A stretch of DNA of 64,000 nt, taken from the NCBI GenBank assembly GCA_002189035.1, contig NEEC01000010.1, positions 310,001 through 374,000 on the forward strand. The letters run 5' to 3'. How positions within the stretch are numbered: the first letter of the stretch is position 1; every line of letters begins with the position of its first letter. Below are positions 1 to 11,389 of this stretch, piece by piece. This DNA comes from Utricularia gibba. Its lineage: Eukaryota; Streptophyta; Magnoliopsida; Lamiales; Lentibulariaceae. The notes below the pieces were generated by a model, which was not told the DNA's origin, ran no database searches, and saw only the letters and a program-made list of their open reading frames with translations. The position numbers and the translations under genes are program-made.

Positions 1-1295
1 ATTGCCTTAGAGGCATCATAATGTTGCAGTCTATACTTCAAGTCTTGCACTATGAAACTTTGATCAAAATTTATGATCAATCCCAATTCATATGTAAGAG
101 ACTATGCCAATGCCTAATAGGGCTTTTTTAAAAAGGATCGGAAGTGTCTAGGTGTAGGTCTCAACCTTTCCTTGCTAACTAAGTGGGGGGGTGAAACTCG
201 CAATCCAAATATTCTCCCCATATTGGATAGTGTGTGATGGGCCTCATGAGTGTTATCAGGATTTTCTTCGTCGATAGCCTCATCAAGCTCATTGGCCTCA
301 TGCATCTCAATATTGTGCATTAATGCCTTTGTGGAGCCCTTTCTTTGTCGATGGCCTCATCAAACTAGTTGAGAATTCGATTTCATATGTACATTAGATG
401 GCATCATGTTAAAAAAACACTAATGTTCACCTGAAGATGTGAAAAGACAAGACGTTAAAAGGTCTTGATAGACCTTTTATAAGGGATGCCTAATCTAAAT
501 GGTGCCTCGGTATCTGAAATGGTTCAATCTAAATCCTAAATGATACTAACCAGGAAGCTAGTGTGAATGCATTACCACATGGATGCTCAACATTGGAGAA
601 AGTGAAACTCTTTATTGGGCTCTACCAAGTAAGGAGACCCTCTCTATCGAGTATAATCAAATATTTTTCCTTTTTGATGATCACTTTACGACAACAATTA
701 GTACAAGGCTTTTGTGTAAGACTTCTCATAAGTGAGCCTCCTAATTAGAATCGGAGGGAAAGAGGGATACTAATAACGATGATAAAGGATTTATGTTCTA
801 AGTCTCTTTCAAACTACCTTGAAGAGGAAAACTCCTAGCCATGGGTGATGTGTGGAAGTGAAGACCTTATTTGCACGTTGTTGGATACAACTCAAGAATT
901 AACATAGTGCAATACACTTAACTACTCCAAATCAATACCAAAGGAGTAATTTAGTCCAAGAGCATGACATTTTCCTAACCTACATCTCAATGAATTTGGT
1001 TGCATCATCAATCATGAGGTTATACCGTAGCATCACATTTGCTTGACCTCCTTCCTCTTTAAAAGTGATCCTCTCTAGTGTCTATACCACATGATCCACC
1101 TCATTGCCTAAGATATAGTATGTGAGCTTCCTCCTAGGTAATGTGGGACATCTAGTTCCCACTTGGCAGCCATTGGAACCGAGCTAACTTCAGTTATCAT
1201 TAGGGAGCCATGACCTCCACAAAGTTCTTTTGATGATGACACTTGCATTGTCTTTTTAGCTACCTTGGAGATAGTAGAGTCAAGGGATTGGGGAC
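1..1295. other. Gene-free degenerate sequence
   Basis: No reading frame here resembles a known protein on either strand; the longest open stretches are about 60-70 codons of ordinary composition. The right edge is set by the start of an LTR (TGATAACAC) at 1296. The stretch probably consists of old repeat remains, but no motif shows which kind. Confidence 0.5.
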
Positions 1296-1966
1296 TGATA
1301 ACACATATTTTATTAGTGTTTTTAGGTTATAAAATTGAGATGTTTAATGATAAAATTAGGTATTTCAATTATTATTTTTAATATTTTGTTAATTATAGTA
1401 TTATTTGTATTTTTATGCATAATATAGACTAAATTGATGATTTAATCTATATTATGATTTCTAATTTTGTTCTAAGTGTTGTAGCAGCATTATGGATCAC
1501 ATTTAGCTAGTTTATAAACACAAGTCAATGAACACAAAACACAAGAAAGAGACATGATTGATATTTAACCGCCTGTAAACTATACGTTCAGGCCAAGAAC
1601 AATATGGGTGTTAGGAACAGTAATCGAATTGGAAAACGAGAGTGGAAGATATTTTTGAAGAGAGAGAGGAAGGAGGAGAACAAGACCAAACGCTAGGAGG
1701 GTGAGGAAGAACACGAAGGAAGAGAGAGGAAGGAGGAGAACAAGATCAAACACTAGGAGGGTGAGGAGGAACACGAAGGAAGGAGAAGAAGAAGATTTTT
1801 CAGAATAAAAATTTTCAATGTGAAGAAAAATCTCTTATAGTAGCATATAGGAATCAAAACTCTTTCTACTTTGTTTTTAGTTTGGTGGATATTTTAGTTT
1901 CTATGACTGATTTTGTGTTCCTGATGTTTTCATTAGTTTACATTTATGAAATCATGCTATGTTTAT
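1296..1966 (+). repeat. 5' LTR of element C, left part
   Basis: It starts TGATAACAC and shares a related start with the 3' LTR at 23598. It ends at the duplicated target TTTAT (1962-1966) created by insertion of element B. The sequence just left of the junction resembles the matching stretch of element A's LTR near 9905-9960, and the sequence after 18922 continues that alignment. This shows that an LTR was split. Confidence 0.7.
1661..1780. repeat. Tandem duplication, 2 x 60 bp
   Basis: Two adjacent 60-bp purine-rich units (1661-1720 and 1721-1780) differ at only a few positions. They lie inside the split LTR of element C. The open frame on the - strand over 1580-1774 merely reflects this low-complexity purine/pyrimidine bias. 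Confidence 0.85.
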
Positions 1967-2580
1967 TGTGGCATGTCGTTTCCTCAACAAATTTTAAATA
2001 TATAAAACGTAAAACACAAAAGAGCGTAGTACGAGTATCGATCTCAAGGAGTTTTCTTTCGTGAAAAGTGTTTTGTAAGAAACTTCTACAAAATGTCACG
2101 GTTTTGTAAAAGGGGATTTGTGAAATGAAGAAATGAAAGATACAACCTAAGTGATGGGCCTTGACTATAGGATGAAATTCCTGGGAATGAGATTCCATCT
2201 CCTTCCTTTGTCCATCCTTGGCTTGGTTTTCACTGATTTCTTCCGAATAGCTAGTTATAGGAGCAAGGAATAGCTACTCTCCCTTACACTCTGATTGACA
2301 AGGAGGCACGGGAATAGCCTCATGTGATTCCCCCTTGGATGATTAAGAAGACAAGAAGATTGCCTTCGATTGCCTTCCAAACCGAATTGCGCGAGTGTGC
2401 CCAACTGTTGCCAATGGCCAGTGGCAGGTCCGAGGTCACAATCTGTCCACTGTCGTGGTACCTAGGCAACAAACAATCTGCTACTTCCATCAAACCGGTA
2501 GGGTCGGAGTTGGTGCTCTTCACCTTGATCTTTAACAAAATCCGCAAGGAGTGTCCTGTTGCTCATGGACCTTGACTAGG

Positions 2581-3756
2581 TGACAACACATATTTTTGAG
2601 TGATTGAGTGCATGGAAATTACTCATATTGTGCTACAAAAATCAGATTTTACTGCCAAGTTCTATATTTTTGCGCAAAGTACCATAGTTATGTTATTTTA
2701 GTCTTAGTTGGGACTAATTCTACGATTTAGTCCCAACCTTCTAATGGTCTTCTTTGAGCAATGCAGTATAGGTCGCAACATAAATCCCAAGGAGCCGTAT
2801 ATGAACAGTGTAGTGGCAGAAAAGGTGGCATAAGTCTGAAAAAGAGTACACACAAAGTCTAAGGAGATGAAAAAGTGAGATTTTGGACAAAAAGGGAGGG
2901 AAGATAAGAGAGAAGACAGATCTCCCATTGGAGACTCACGACAAGTTTCTCAAGATTTTTCTGGAGGAAGAAGAAGGAAGGGAACGAAGAACCAGAAGAA
3001 CACAGCTTCTCTTTGAAGATTTATTTTTGTTTTTGATGCTTACTGTTCCTAGCTAAGACAAGATTTGGATTTTCTACATGAACAAATTGTCTTTTCTACT
3101 TCTGCTATATATTGCTCATTGTTGTTTAGCTTTGAAACAAGGATGTTGCTTAAGATATGCTATGAAAACGTTTTCCTTTACCTTGTCACGAGTGGCTAAG
3201 CACTTAGGGGTGCCTGGGGGTGAAAAGGGGAGAAATATGCTAATCAATTCTTAAACCTAATAAACCATAAGTCACACCACTTCCTTAACAAACTAGGATA
3301 GATCCAGGAGGGGGAAGTAATGAAACCCAACTTAACAACCCTAATTAGAGGTAGACCAAAGATTAGAAGTAGTGAATCCGGGTAGACCTAGATCTTGTGA
3401 GTTAGTTGTATGATTTATGATTTATGATTTATGTGAGCTTGTTTAGTGATAGGCATACATTCCTTAGGAGTCCCAAGGCATCACCCATTCTATTCCAAAA
3501 ACTACTGAATTCCAAAACTTGTTGCTTTTCCTTACTGCATTCCATCGTAGTTCTGTCTTATTCCAAGCTAAGACCAATTTTACCAACGTGACACTGATTT
3601 CATGCATTAACTTTCATATAGCAAGCACCTGCTCTTTGTGTTCGACCCTGATCACTATGCTCATAATTGTTTTATGCTAGAATGTGTATTAGGTTATAAA
3701 TTTATTTGATAGGAGAAATTTGCATTTAACAACATTGCATAATTTTTTTTCTATCA
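2581..3756 (+). mobile_element. Solo LTR, family 1
   Basis: This 1176-bp unit begins TGACAACACATA and ends TATCA. It is flanked by a perfect 5-bp duplication CTAGG (2576-2580 and 3757-3761). It aligns along its length with the solo LTRs at 24416-25556 (inverted) and 49279-50449. No internal region adjoins it, so it is the product of LTR-LTR recombination. The family resembles the LTRs of elements A, C and D (shared start and a shared stretch near the end), so an Athila-like parent is likely. Small open frames inside are not coding. Confidence 0.9.
3409..3432. repeat. Short tandem repeat (7-bp unit, 3 copies)
   Basis: Three copies of ATGATTT follow one another inside the solo LTR. Confidence 0.7.
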
Positions 3757-4017
3757 CTAGGAGTCGTTACAGAAAAATTGCAACAAGACGCGTAGAAGTA
3801 TGCAGAATCCGAAATGAATTCAACGAAGAACCGAGTGTATTGCTCAAGACTTGGAAGGAAACTTCATCTTCTCCCAAAAACTAAAAGGTTTTAGCCATAA
3901 AAGGCCATGATTAACGAAACGAAATTGGAAACTAAATGTTCTTCCTCCTTGAGGGAGGAAGAACTCAAAAGTTCTAAGTCTAGAAAGGAAATGGCAAAAG
4001 TCCAAAACTAAGTCTTC

Positions 4018-4884
4018 TGATGACACACATTTTTCCTAAATTTTAAAATACAAAATGGTTATATTTTATTATGGTTTAGGTTAAATAAATGTGATTTTTC
4101 ATGATTTAGTGGTGTTTATGTTAATCCTAGCTGATTATGTTGAAAAGTGGACAGGATTTAGTCCACAACTCTTGTTATTGATTTCTCAGTAAGTTCAGCA
4201 GGAAGATGAGCCGAAAATCAGACTTGTAAGCGTGTAAAACAAGCGAAAAAGAGCGCAAAATCAAGAGAAGGATAAAGAGCACTGTTCTGCCGCCACCGCA
4301 GTCTGCAAGTTCAGGCCGGGAACAGTGTTGGCGGTCAGGAATAGTACTGGTGGCCAGCAACAGTGCAATGGAGTGGTCTTCTTCCCCAACGCAAGGGGTC
4401 TTCTTCCCCAATGCAAAAAACCAACCAGAAGGGGGACAAAATGCCTTCATCACCAAGAATAGCACTGGAGCCTAGTCTAGCTCTATTGTTCCGGGCTGTG
4501 CACAGTAGCAACCGGGCAAAAGAACAATCTTTATTTGCTTTCAATTTTCTGAACATTTCGAGTTTCTGCATTTGACTTGTTTACAATGTTTCTACCATTT
4601 TGACCAACTTGTATGAATGAAATCGTGTTTTATTTCCCAAGCAAGAGTGGCTAGAGTGTTAGGGATGCCTTAAGTTGAAGTGGGTGGTGTGTGCTTAGGG
4701 TTGATGATGAAATTTATGTGTGTTCCTTAACTCTTGTTTCTAACAAACCATGGATAGACCTAAGGAGGGAAACAAGTAGTTTCACAACTTAGATGCTTGG
4801 TTTAGAGGTAGACCAACAAACCAACACGTGAGCAGTCGGTGTTAGTCCAGGGTAGAACCAAGGAGGGAAAATTCCCGTTTATCG
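4018..4884 (+). repeat. 5' LTR of element A
   Basis: It is 867 bp, against 1406 bp for the 3' LTR. The difference is one internal deletion: at about 4853 the sequence jumps from the stretch matching 10155 to the stretch matching about 10650. The last base is G where the 3' copy has A. Confidence 0.88.
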
Positions 4885-4887
4885 AAT

Positions 4888-4905
4888 TGGCGCCGTTGCC
4901 GGGGA
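4888..4905 (+). other. tRNA-Asp primer binding site of element A
   Basis: TGGCGCCGTTGCCGGGGA is exactly complementary to the 3' end of plant tRNA-Asp as I recall it. It lies three bases after the LTR, where the minus-strand primer should anneal. This primer choice is typical of the Athila/Tat branch. Confidence 0.9.
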
Positions 4906-4955
4906 GCGGTGTTCAATTGTTTTGTGTTTTTAGTTGATGCATTTGTGTTCCTTTA

Positions 4956-6281
4956 GTGCAGGGAATTTCGATTTCAATCTTGAGGTCGAGAGAGCTGCTT
5001 GAGGGAACCGCAAAAAAATCAAGGGAGGTGGTCATGTGTGAGGAAAATGCTGATCACACTTACAAGGGATTGTGTATCAATTTTCCAGATGATGCAGCAA
5101 TTGAACTCAAATCGGCCATGATTAATTTTTTGCCAAAGTTTTATGAGAAGGCTGGAGAAAATCCACATGAGCACTTGGATAATATTACAGCAGTTTGTAC
5201 ATCATTTAAAAGTGTTGGAGTGATGGAAGAAGCAATTTTTTTGAGGGCATTTCAATTTACTTTGGAAGGAGCAAGGATGTGGTTTAATTCCTTGAAGCCA
5301 AAAAGCATATCAAATTGGACTGACATGAAGAAAGCATTCTTGAGCAAATATTTTCCTGCCTCTAAAGCTGAAGAAATTAGAAAGAAAATCAGTGACATTG
5401 AGCAAATGAATGGGGAGTCACTTCATGAGTATTGGGAGAGGTTTGATCAATTGCTTGGATCTAGTCCTCACCATGGTTTTCAATCTGCTTCCTTGGTCAA
5501 ATATTTTTATGATGGATTAATGTACACTGATAGATCCATGGTTGATTCAGCATCAGGGGGGTTCTTGAGAAAAAAGACACCAACCGAAGCTCTTTCTTTG
5601 TTTGAGGAGTTGGCTGAGCATTCTAGGCATATTATTAGAAAGTAGGCCTCAAACAAGAGAGTATATGAAGTGGAGAGTAAGCCCAGGGTTTCAGAGATTG
5701 AACTCACGAAAAATGTTGCTGCTATGTCAGAAATGATGAAGGAGCTATTCTTATTTCAGGCCAAGAACATGCCGTGCGGAAACTGTCACAGAATAGGGCA
5801 TGTTGCGGAAAAGTGCCCAAATTTATTTGAAGAAGAGCATGTCAAGGCTATGGAATATTTGGAGCCCCAGCAGAGGAAGAAATATGATCCATATTCAAAT
5901 ACTTACTACCCAAGCTGGAGGGATCATCCAAATTTTCATTGGAGCAACAATGAAAATTCTTTTAAGGGAGAGAGCTCAACAATGGGGCAGCAAAATTTTC
6001 AGGAGCAAAGATCATATCAGGTACCTTGATTTCAAAGACAAACCCAGCAAAGCCAGCAGTAGTTTCAAGGCTCAAATGAAGGCAATGCTGGAGGGAGTGC
6101 TGGAAACTCTTTGGAAGAAATGATGAAAATGTTCATGGTGCAATCAACAAGAATTGAAGATGAAAATAGAAAATCTATGAAGAATTTGGAGACTCAATTG
6201 AGTCAATTGACTCTAGAGCTTGAGGAATTGAAAAGGAAAGAGAAACCAGCAGCATCATGTTCAAATTCTATGGAAGATTAA
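4956..6281 (+). pseudogene. gag of element A, three in-frame stops
   Basis: One frame runs through this interval, broken by stops at 5643-5645, 6027-6029 and 6060-6062, and ends at TAA 6279-6281. The first part holds the retrotransposon gag core (residues about 50-190 of the first block, with a WF/W pattern around MWFNSLKPKS). After the first stop comes a CCHC zinc knuckle, CGNCHRIGHVAEKC (C-x2-C-x4-H-x4-C), for RNA packaging. A coiled-coil-like E/K/L-rich tail follows. In element D the first stop position reads Gln, so a single change made it. The natural start is probably just upstream, by comparison with element C at 19684, where a short conserved amino end begins. Confidence 0.85.
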
Positions 6282-6400
6282 ATTGCAGTGCTATGACATT
6301 GAGGAACAACAAGGAGAAACCCGATAGAGACTTAGTCTGATCTAAGACTAAGATAGACGAGAAGCAGGAATTCAGTGTTGCGGTTGGAGACAAGGAAGAA

Positions 6401-7394
6401 GTGGTGGTTCTTCGGGAACCTCATAAAGTGAAGATCATTCGACCTCCATTTCATAAAAAGTTGAAGACAAAAGAAGATCAAGATGAAAAGGAGAAAATTT
6501 TGAAGATCTTGGGTAATGCTCAATTTAATTTGACTATTTTGGACTATATTTCTATGGTGCTAAAAAGTGTGAAATATTTGAAGAACCTTTGTATGTCCAA
6601 ACCCAAGATGAAGGAAAAAGGAAAGATATTTCTAAGTGAGAGTTGTTCAACACTACTCACTCAAAAGCTTCCTGAAAAATGGAAGGATCTGGGTACATTT
6701 TTCATTCCTTGCAAAATTGGAGATTTGAATATCAGGAGAGCCATGGCTGATTTAGGGCTTCTATTAATGTGATGTCATATTCAGTTTATGAAGCTGTTAG
6801 ATTGGGACCCTTGAAAGCATCCGGAGTGTAAATTGAATTGGTCGATCAAAGTGTCATTTCTCCCAAAGGTTTGGTAGAAGATGTTCTAATTCGAATTGAG
6901 GATCTGATATTTCCAGGTGATTTACAATCAATATGCCTACTGGAGGATCAAAGGACACTACCATAATTTTGGGAAGACCATTTTTGAGTACATCCAATGC
7001 TATTATCAATGTGAAGATGAGGACAATTGAGATGTCTCTTGATGAAGAAAAGATCACACTTCATATGAAGGATGTTATAAACTCACCAAGTGATTTTGAA
7101 GGAGTTTCTTCTATGGAGCCAACCGAAAAATTTGTTGAAGAATACTTGAAGGAAGAAATTGATAAAGAGGGAAAAGAATATGAAGAATTATTTATTGAGA
7201 ATGCAAACATTGAGACAAAGCTGGAGTATTTGAGTGCTCTTGGAGGTGAACAAGAAGTGAAAGTCTCGAATGTAAAGCTTTTGGATGCTCACATGCATCA
7301 CATTTCGATGGATGATAAGCATGGAGATTCTGTAATTCTTTTTGATGGTCTCAACTTGGATCAAGAGACAACCTTGTTCGAGGAATTCATCTAG
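6401..7394 (+). pseudogene. Aspartic protease region of element A, frameshifted
   Basis: The frame at 6401-6772 leads into the protease active-site motif, here ADLG. A missing base at about 6762 throws it out of frame just at the active site. The expected continuation (SINVMSYSVYE) is read in another frame from there, and the carboxy part with the ILGRPFL motif is open at 6933-7394. An acidic stretch of about 100 residues follows that I do not recognise; a counterpart appears in element D. The protease would cleave Gag and any Pol product. Reverse transcriptase should come next but is absent. Confidence 0.8.
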
Positions 7395-7750
7395 AATCCA
7401 AAAGAAATTTTGGATAATATTGTGGGGACAAATGTTTTTGTCAATAATTCTGGGAAACTCAACAGGATTAAAGATTGCCTAATTGCAGAAGCGTTTCCCA
7501 GCGAACAACTATTCTCAGGTAAGAATACAAACTGGGAATGAGGTTCTACTGATATTGTTCATTTTATTACTGCAGGAATGATGCCAGTTGGAAATGAATG
7601 CTGAAAAATGTGACCTTTGGGATGATCCATATTGGTGGAGGAGATGCAAGGATGGAGTCTTTGAAATGTTGAACAATTCTTATGAAACTTTTGAAAATGG
7701 GGCTCATAATTCTACTGATGATACTATATTTGAAGATACAGCAAAAACGT
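7395..7750 (+). pseudogene. Remnant of the RNaseH-integrase linker, element A
   Basis: Broken frames here match the open frame of element D (54270-53863). They include a DEQL-like segment, a DIV..I..G.(M/I)(M/L)PVGNEC segment and a WDDPYWWRRC segment. In complete Athila-type polyproteins these correspond to the stretch between RNase H and the integrase zinc finger. Finding it directly after protease shows that reverse transcriptase and RNase H have been lost. In A it has several stops and a deletion. Confidence 0.7.
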
Positions 7751-7789
7751 AGCCTCAAATATAGTCGAGTCCAAGACTAAAAACAGGGG

Positions 7790-9259
7790 GGCGCTTGTGG
7801 GAGGCAACCCATAGCTAAGTTTATTTCATCATTTTATTTTCAGTATTTAGATTAATTTTAGTTGATAAGGTTTCATGTGCTTTTGTTCCATTTTGTTTTG
7901 ATTGGAATTGGGTTCAAGTGTGCTGGAAATCATGTTTTACTTTTCTGAGAAATTGTGCTAATCAATGTTTATGACTTTCATGTTTAAATTAGCACAACAT
8001 GGTTGCTGTCAGGTTGCTACAATTCTTGCAAATATGTTGACGGAGTTTATGATTTGGACTTTTTTTTATGTTGGCATGAGGATCAAGCTTTAATGCTTAA
8101 TTTATGAGAAACTAATGAACCAACAAGGTAAAGGGAAATAGATTTGTCTCAGAAAAATTGCAGGAATCTGTGAAAGTGCACGAGTGGTAAAGTAGGAAAA
8201 TCATGTTTCAACTCCTTTTGTGCTATTTGAAGAACCTTGAAATGATATGCGATAAAGTGGCTATTTGATTCAAGAAAGAAGAGACTGAAATAGGGAGTGA
8301 ATGACTCCTCCCTACACAAGTAACTTGCTGCTTCGTTTAATTTGATTTTAGGTTGATTTTGGTATCATGTTTATCTCTAGGAAAGGTCGTATTTGTTAGT
8401 CTATGCTAGGAGTTATTTGTCTGTTTTTGTATATTGTGTTTTTACTTAATACTCCAAATCTTGTTTCGAATAATTCAATGATGGGATATGATAGCCTTGT
8501 GATGATTAGGATGCATGAGCTTTGTTTGAAGCCTTTTGAAGCCTTGTGAGCATGAATCTCAATTATTTTCCTATGTGAGTGCAAGCATGATTAGAGGAAC
8601 CTAAAGAGTGCAATCTAGATTTGTTTGCATGAGTTGATATATTTCATTGCTGCAAGGATTAGTGATTGCTGATGAACAAAAAAAAAAGAAAAAAAAAAGA
8701 GAATAAGGGTCAAGAAAAGCAGCATCATTTGAAAAGCGATGAGACCTGAGTCTAAAAAGCAACACACAATTGAAAAGCGTGTGTAGACCATTGAGAAGTG
8801 AATGAATAAGCAGGGATGAATTCCTTTAGAGGAGTGGAAGTAGACTTGGAATTATAAGGTGAGAGTGCTTGGCCAACACTCTTTGTATTCAGATAGGTCT
8901 TGGAATTATGCCTAGATTGATTATGAAATATTTGTTCATTCACTATCTCATATATAAGAAAAAAAAAAGAGGGATAGATGCAAGAAACGAAAAAAAAAAA
9001 CCTACTGAGTTGACAATCACAATTTTTTGCTTGCTTTGAATTTGTTAATTCATTGTTTTAATTTTTGAAAGCACTCTCCAAGAAGAATCTATTCATGCAT
9101 GCTGGAGTGTTACCTATTTTGCACACAAGCACACCAATGGTTCATGCATCTGAAATCTGAACATGGTCATTCATGTCTATCATGAAGAATTTCGAAAACA
9201 TGATTTTATTAGTCTTAGTTTGGATTTGAGGACAAGTCTGGTGTTGTTGTAGCATAGTG
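7790..9259 (+). other. Untranslated 3' internal region of element A
   Basis: After a conserved short signature (GCTTGTGGGAGGCAACCC near 7793-7810, seen inverted in element D near 53812), about 1.45 kb is without coding. It holds A-rich runs (8678-8699, 8959-9000). Just before the LTR lies a TTGAGGACAAG segment, common before the 3' LTR in this branch, but no clear polypurine tract. Confidence 0.65.
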
Positions 9260-10665
9260 TGATGACACACATTTTTCCTAAATTTCAAACTGCAAAATGG
9301 TTATATTTTATTATGGTTTAGGTTAGATAAATATGATTTTTCATGTTTTAGTGGTGTTTATGTTAATCTCATGTGATTATGTGAAAAGTGGACTAAATCC
9401 TTTGATTTAGTCCACAACTTTTGTTACTAATGTTTCACTAAGTTCAATAGGGAAATCACTCGAAAATCAGACTTGCAAGCATGTGAAGCAAGGGAAAAAG
9501 GGCGCAAAATCCGGAGAAGGACAAAGAGCACTGTTCTGCTGCCACCGCAATTTGCAATTTCAGGCCAGGAACAGTGCTGGCGGCCAAGAGCAGTATTGGC
9601 AGTCAGAAACAAGGCAATGGAGTGAAGTAAAAGAGAAAATTATTTTGAAAAGGAAGTGGAGCAAAAAAATAGCAGGGGGGGCGCAAGGGGTCTTCTTCCC
9701 CAACGGAAAAAACACAAACCAGAAGGGGGAAGGAAGGCCTTCATCACCAAGAGTAGCACCGGAGTCCAGTTCAGCGCTACTATTCCTGGCTGTGAACAGT
9801 AGCTAACGAGCGGAAGAACAATCCTTAATTACTTTATGTTTTTTGAACATTTCAAGTTTTTGCATTTTACTTGTTTACAATGTTTCTGCCATTTTGGCCA
9901 ACTTATATGAATGAAATCGTGTTTTATTTCCTAAGCATGAGTGGCTAGAGTCTTAGGGATGCCTTAAGGTGAAGTGGTGTGGTGTGTGCTTAGGTTTGAT
10001 GATGAAATTTATGTGTATTCCTTAAATCTTGTTTCTAACAAACCATGGGTAGACCTAAGGAGGAAAGCAAGTACTTTCACAACTTAGATGCTTGGTTTAA
10101 AGGTAGACCAACAAACCAAGATGGGAGCAGTCGGTGTTAGTATAGGGTAGAACCAGTAGAACAGGGTAGACCTAGTTCTATATGCCTTGCATGCGGGTAG
10201 ACCTAATTGCAATGTGGGTTATGACATTGGGGACTAACTTAAGCCAAAAATATGATGAATGACCTTGGTAGACTTAGGTTATTTGAAGTTGTGAGTGTAG
10301 GAAGATAATAAATTGAGTTAGGAAGCTTAGCATAACACCACTCGCAGACCCTTAAGGCGTCCTCGTATTAGTCTGAGTCAAAACCAGTACCTATTACTTT
10401 AGCATAGAAACCTGACATTGCTTACCTACCTTGTTTACTGAACTTATTTACCACTATTAGCCCGAGCTTAAACTAAGACCTACTGTTATCCGAAATCATG
10501 CATTTACTAAAACACTTAGCAAGCACAAGCTCTTCATAATCGACCCCGATATCCACTATACAAGTTTTCTAAATTTGTATTTTGTGTAGATTAGGGATTA
10601 TAAATTTATTTGATAACGGATTTTCTATTTTTATTGCAACGATATTAGGAAATTTCCGTTTATCA
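9260..10665 (+). repeat. 3' LTR of element A
   Basis: It starts TGATGACACAC, ends CCGTTTATCA and is 1406 bp. It is followed at once by the duplicated target TCTTC. It is the fuller of the two LTR copies. Confidence 0.9.
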
Positions 10666-11389
10666 TCTTCCAAGTTGCTTTTATATCACTCCCCATGTGC
10701 ATTAACTCATTTGGGTCCCCTTCCCATCATTCCTTCTGTCTTGCGTGCGCCATCAGCTTTCCTTTGCGTGCAAGTTAGCACCCAATCATTGTTGCAAACT
10801 CTAACATGCCGTAAGTCAGGGGCCTTGACCAGTGTCAATCTTTCGCCCACAATTTTTTCAAGTTGCGTACAAGGCACGAAAAGTCAAAGTTTGACTCCTA
10901 CAACACTGCACGACAGTCTCCTGACATGTCTCGGTCAAAGAAAACGAAAAAAGACAAAAAATATATACAAAATAAGAAAATAAGATTTTTCTAAGGAAAA
11001 TCAATTACTTATCAATATAATTCCTAATTGGACAACTTAATACATAATTAACACATAATAATACCTAATGAATAATTAGAAAATGACACTTAACATATTC
11101 CCCACATGTTAGAATTCATGAACTTAAGTATAATCAATCCTAGAAATTCTAGCCTTATTCATGGAAGCAAATGTACTTGAGGAGCATAGTGGGGATTTTG
11201 AGAACCAAAAACAAAAGAAAAACAAAACATGAAGCACGAAAACAGAAAAAAATTCAACACAGTGACACATAAGTCCTAATGCCCAGAAAATACTAAAAAA
11301 TAAAAAGAAACTTAAAATCCTCCCCCACACTTATTTTTGAGGATGTCCTCATCATCAAGTGCATCAGATGTTACTTTAGTCATGGGGCA

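Larger units (their letters stand above)
4018..10665 (+). mobile_element. Non-autonomous Athila-like retrotransposon A
   Basis: The LTRs are 4018-4884 and 9260-10665, both starting TGATGACACAC and ending TTTATC plus one base. A perfect 5-bp target duplication TCTTC lies at 4013-4017 and 10666-10670. A perfect 18-base tRNA-Asp primer site sits three bases after the 5' LTR. The interior encodes gag with a zinc knuckle, a protease and a short stub of the RNaseH-integrase linker, then about 1.5 kb without coding. No reverse transcriptase, RNase H or integrase core is present. It inserted into an LTR of element B; the matching uninterrupted site is at about 18497. Frame breaks mean this copy makes no full-length product. 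Confidence 0.92.
1967..11095 (-). repeat. 3' LTR of element B, interrupted twice
   Basis: LTR sequence is present at 1967-2580, 3762-4017 and 10671-11095 (about 1295 bp in total). The gaps are a solo LTR with its duplicated target and element A with its duplicated target. The pieces align in order with the uninterrupted 5' LTR at 18041-18922. That copy is shorter (882 bp) because it lacks most of what lies at about 2220-2580 and the bases just after 3761. Confidence 0.85.

Noticed and set aside
10582-10983. 133-codon frame, with a counterpart at 18503-18847
   Set aside because: It starts in the end of element A's LTR and runs into element B's LTR; the similarity is LTR identity, not coding conservation.
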